Origin: a virus
Length of the DNA stretch: 23,898 nt
Virus record (IMG/VR): IMGVR_UViG_3300022924_000074
Location: 1 to 23,898 of that record
Reading direction: 5' to 3' (one strand)
Positions within the stretch are counted from its first letter, which is position 1. Each line of letters opens with the position of its first letter. Shown here piece by piece: positions 22,467-23,898 of this stretch. Position numbers and translations under genes: made by a program. The notes below the pieces were generated by a model. It was given only the letters and a program-made list of their open reading frames with translations, had not been told where the DNA came from and ran no database searches.

Positions 22467-23873
22467 TTAAGCGCCAGTGCCCCAGTTCACGTTATCCAAC
22501 CAAGCGACGGCGCTGGTACGACGGCGCTGCCAGTTGATGAAACGCTCTGCCAGGAACGCGGTGCTGTTGGTCTGGAACATCGAGACCATCGAGGTAGGCG
22601 TACCGGTTGCGCTGTTGTTGGTAGGGTTGTCCAGCATCTGCAGCGAAGCTTCACGGGAAGCGTCGATGGTCACTTGACCGTCATCCGCCAGCCAGATGTC
22701 CGAAGCGTTCAGCAGAACAACCATGCCGCCGCCAGAATCAACCGGCAGGTAGTCGGAGACGATCACAGGCACGCCCATGAAAGTACCGCCGTTCATGGTC
22801 AGACCTGGGTACTCGGACTGGCCGAGCGGGTTCTGCATCATGCTGAGAGCCAACGCAGTGGTCGAGTCCATCAGGTACACGGCGTTACGCGGAGCGTTAC
22901 GTGCGGCGATGAACGGGGCCCACAGAGCGGCGACGTCGGCGCGGATGTCTTCAGCAGTGTTGCCACTGGAAGGAATGCCGGCGATGCCGTTGGTGATCGA
23001 AGCAGGCGAGACGTTGGCTACAGCGGCCTTGGCAGGGTCGATGAAGTCGATGTCGGCACGTTCAATTACCGCAGCGGCCAGGCCGTCACGCACGAGGCGT
23101 TCTGCCGAAGGATCGCTGAAGCGGATCAGTTCATTGGTCAGAACCGCGATGGTCGCGATTTTGTTCCAGCGAAGTTCGGTCGCATTGAAGTCGAATTGCG
23201 TCAGTGGCTTCGGCGCACCTTCACCTACCCAGTAAGCGTTACCGCCAGTGGTTTGGCCTGCGATGCGGACGTTGAACGGAATGCGGTTCAGCGACGGGAT
23301 ACCGCCGGTGCCGAACTGGCCGAGGATGGTGCGAGGACGCAGGTACTCGATGAAGTCGCCAGCGAAGTTCTGGTAATCAACCAGGGGGGCCGCCCAAGTG
23401 GTGTCGAGGGTGGTGCCGGCTTCGACGGTGGCTTTCATCAAGCCTTGCATCTTCTGGCCGCGGGCTTCCAGGTCCAGGGTTTTGATCATGCCTTCGTGCT
23501 GCGGATACTTCGACTTGGCGATTTCCACGGCCATCGCAGGGTTGTTCTGTGAGGCCATTTTGCACATCGCGTAACGGGCGAACAGGATGCCGGGTTCCAG
23601 CTTCTCGGTGTTCTTCGCTACGAGCGGAGCGCGCTGAGTCGATTTGGTGACGTCTTTAACCGGATCAGCGGAGGCTATGTTGGCTTTCTCCATCACTTCC
23701 AGGCGTTTGATGTGCACTTCAGCAGCTTTCAGCTCGTCGGTGATGGTATCGAACTCTTCTGACTCGGCTTCGTCCAGGGTGCGGCCTTCGGCGGCTTCCA
23801 TCAGTTCTTTTTGGCGCGCGGACTTCTGCACCATGGTGTCCTTGAAGGACTTGATTTGTTCTGCGAAATTCAT
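22467..23873 (-). CDS. Major capsid protein, HK97 fold
   Basis: A 468-residue HK97-type capsid protein. Residues 1-65 are charged and helical, with coiled-coil character (SARQKELMEAAEGR, DELKAAEVHIKRLEV): the delta-domain-like scaffold cut off during maturation in this family. The core shows FNVRIAGQTTGGNAYWVGEG and PKPLTQFDF (E-loop to P-domain pattern), then NELIRFSDPSAERLVRDGLA and a C-terminal beta-rich part. It forms the hexamers and pentamers of the head. The ATG at 23873 has a strong GGAGGG seven bases upstream. No prohead protease gene is visible in the remaining 25 bases to the window edge; it would be expected upstream. Confidence 0.95.
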   Translation of the reverse strand: MNFAEQIKSFKDTMVQKSARQKELMEAAEGRTLDEAESEEFDTITDELKAAEVHIKRLEVMEKANIASADPVKDVTKSTQRAPLVAKNTEKLEPGILFARYAMCKMASQNNPAMAVEIAKSKYPQHEGMIKTLDLEARGQKMQGLMKATVEAGTTLDTTWAAPLVDYQNFAGDFIEYLRPRTILGQFGTGGIPSLNRIPFNVRIAGQTTGGNAYWVGEGAPKPLTQFDFNATELRWNKIATIAVLTNELIRFSDPSAERLVRDGLAAAVIERADIDFIDPAKAAVANVSPASITNGIAGIPSSGNTAEDIRADVAALWAPFIAARNAPRNAVYLMDSTTALALSMMQNPLGQSEYPGLTMNGGTFMGVPVIVSDYLPVDSGGGMVVLLNASDIWLADDGQVTIDASREASLQMLDNPTNNSATGTPTSMVSMFQTNSTAFLAERFINWQRRRTSAVAWLDNVNWGTGA

Positions 23874-23898
23874 GTCTAGGCCCTCCTCGGGCTTCGGA

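Noticed and set aside
22674-23552. Plus-strand frame of 292 codons opposite the capsid gene
   Set aside because: Entirely antisense to a certain capsid gene; low-complexity His/Arg/Val-rich product with no domain or ribosome site of note.

Overview
The window is about 24 kb of a tailed-phage (or prophage) genome: most of the head-completion and tail module of a siphovirus with a non-contractile, lambda-like tail. All structural genes lie on the minus strand, so the operon reads from the right end of the window to the left. The host is probably a Gram-negative proteobacterium. The tailspike anchor starting MSFYNTGNPVPSIDPRDLDD and the overall composition suggest Pseudomonas or a relative, but this is from recollection of similar phages and not proven by the sequence. 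No integrase, repressor, lysis or packaging gene is present, so lifestyle cannot be judged. The capsid protease and terminase genes would be expected beyond the right edge.

Reading in transcription order: HK97-fold major capsid protein (23873-22467), a strong TTCG-loop terminator, an SGNH hydrolase, a small protein with an E3-binding-type domain, the portal, a repeat-rich protein with carbohydrate-binding-like modules, the gp6-like connector, a 217-residue virion-like protein and the head-tail adaptor. Most of these genes overlap by 1-8 bases, indicating translational coupling.

The head-tail adaptor and the gp10-like tail-completion protein are normally close neighbours. Here about 3.6 kb of accessory DNA separates them. 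It holds a 147-residue gene on the opposite strand with its own promoter and a possible operator; then, on the minus strand, a DUF115/MptE-like protein, a possible 20-residue peptide, a terminator, a 54-residue protein, a GT9-like glycosyltransferase, a SAM methyltransferase and an HNH endonuclease.

The tail genes follow: gp10-like, DUF3168-like terminator, tail tube, tail assembly chaperones G and G-T (linked by a likely -1 frameshift), an 873-residue tape measure, a gpM-like protein, two pectate-lyase-fold tailspikes, a DUF1833 (gpL-position) protein, an HNH-AP2 endonuclease, an NlpC/P60 (gpK-like) protein and a J-like tail-tip protein. The first codons of one more gene run off the left edge.

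The most unusual points are the glycan-oriented accessory set (SGNH hydrolase, binding-module protein, glycosyltransferase, methyltransferase and two spikes), the spikes wedged inside the tail-tip operon while sharing a homologous anchor, the E3-binding-like domain before the portal, and two HNH genes whose 3' ends run into the next structural gene.
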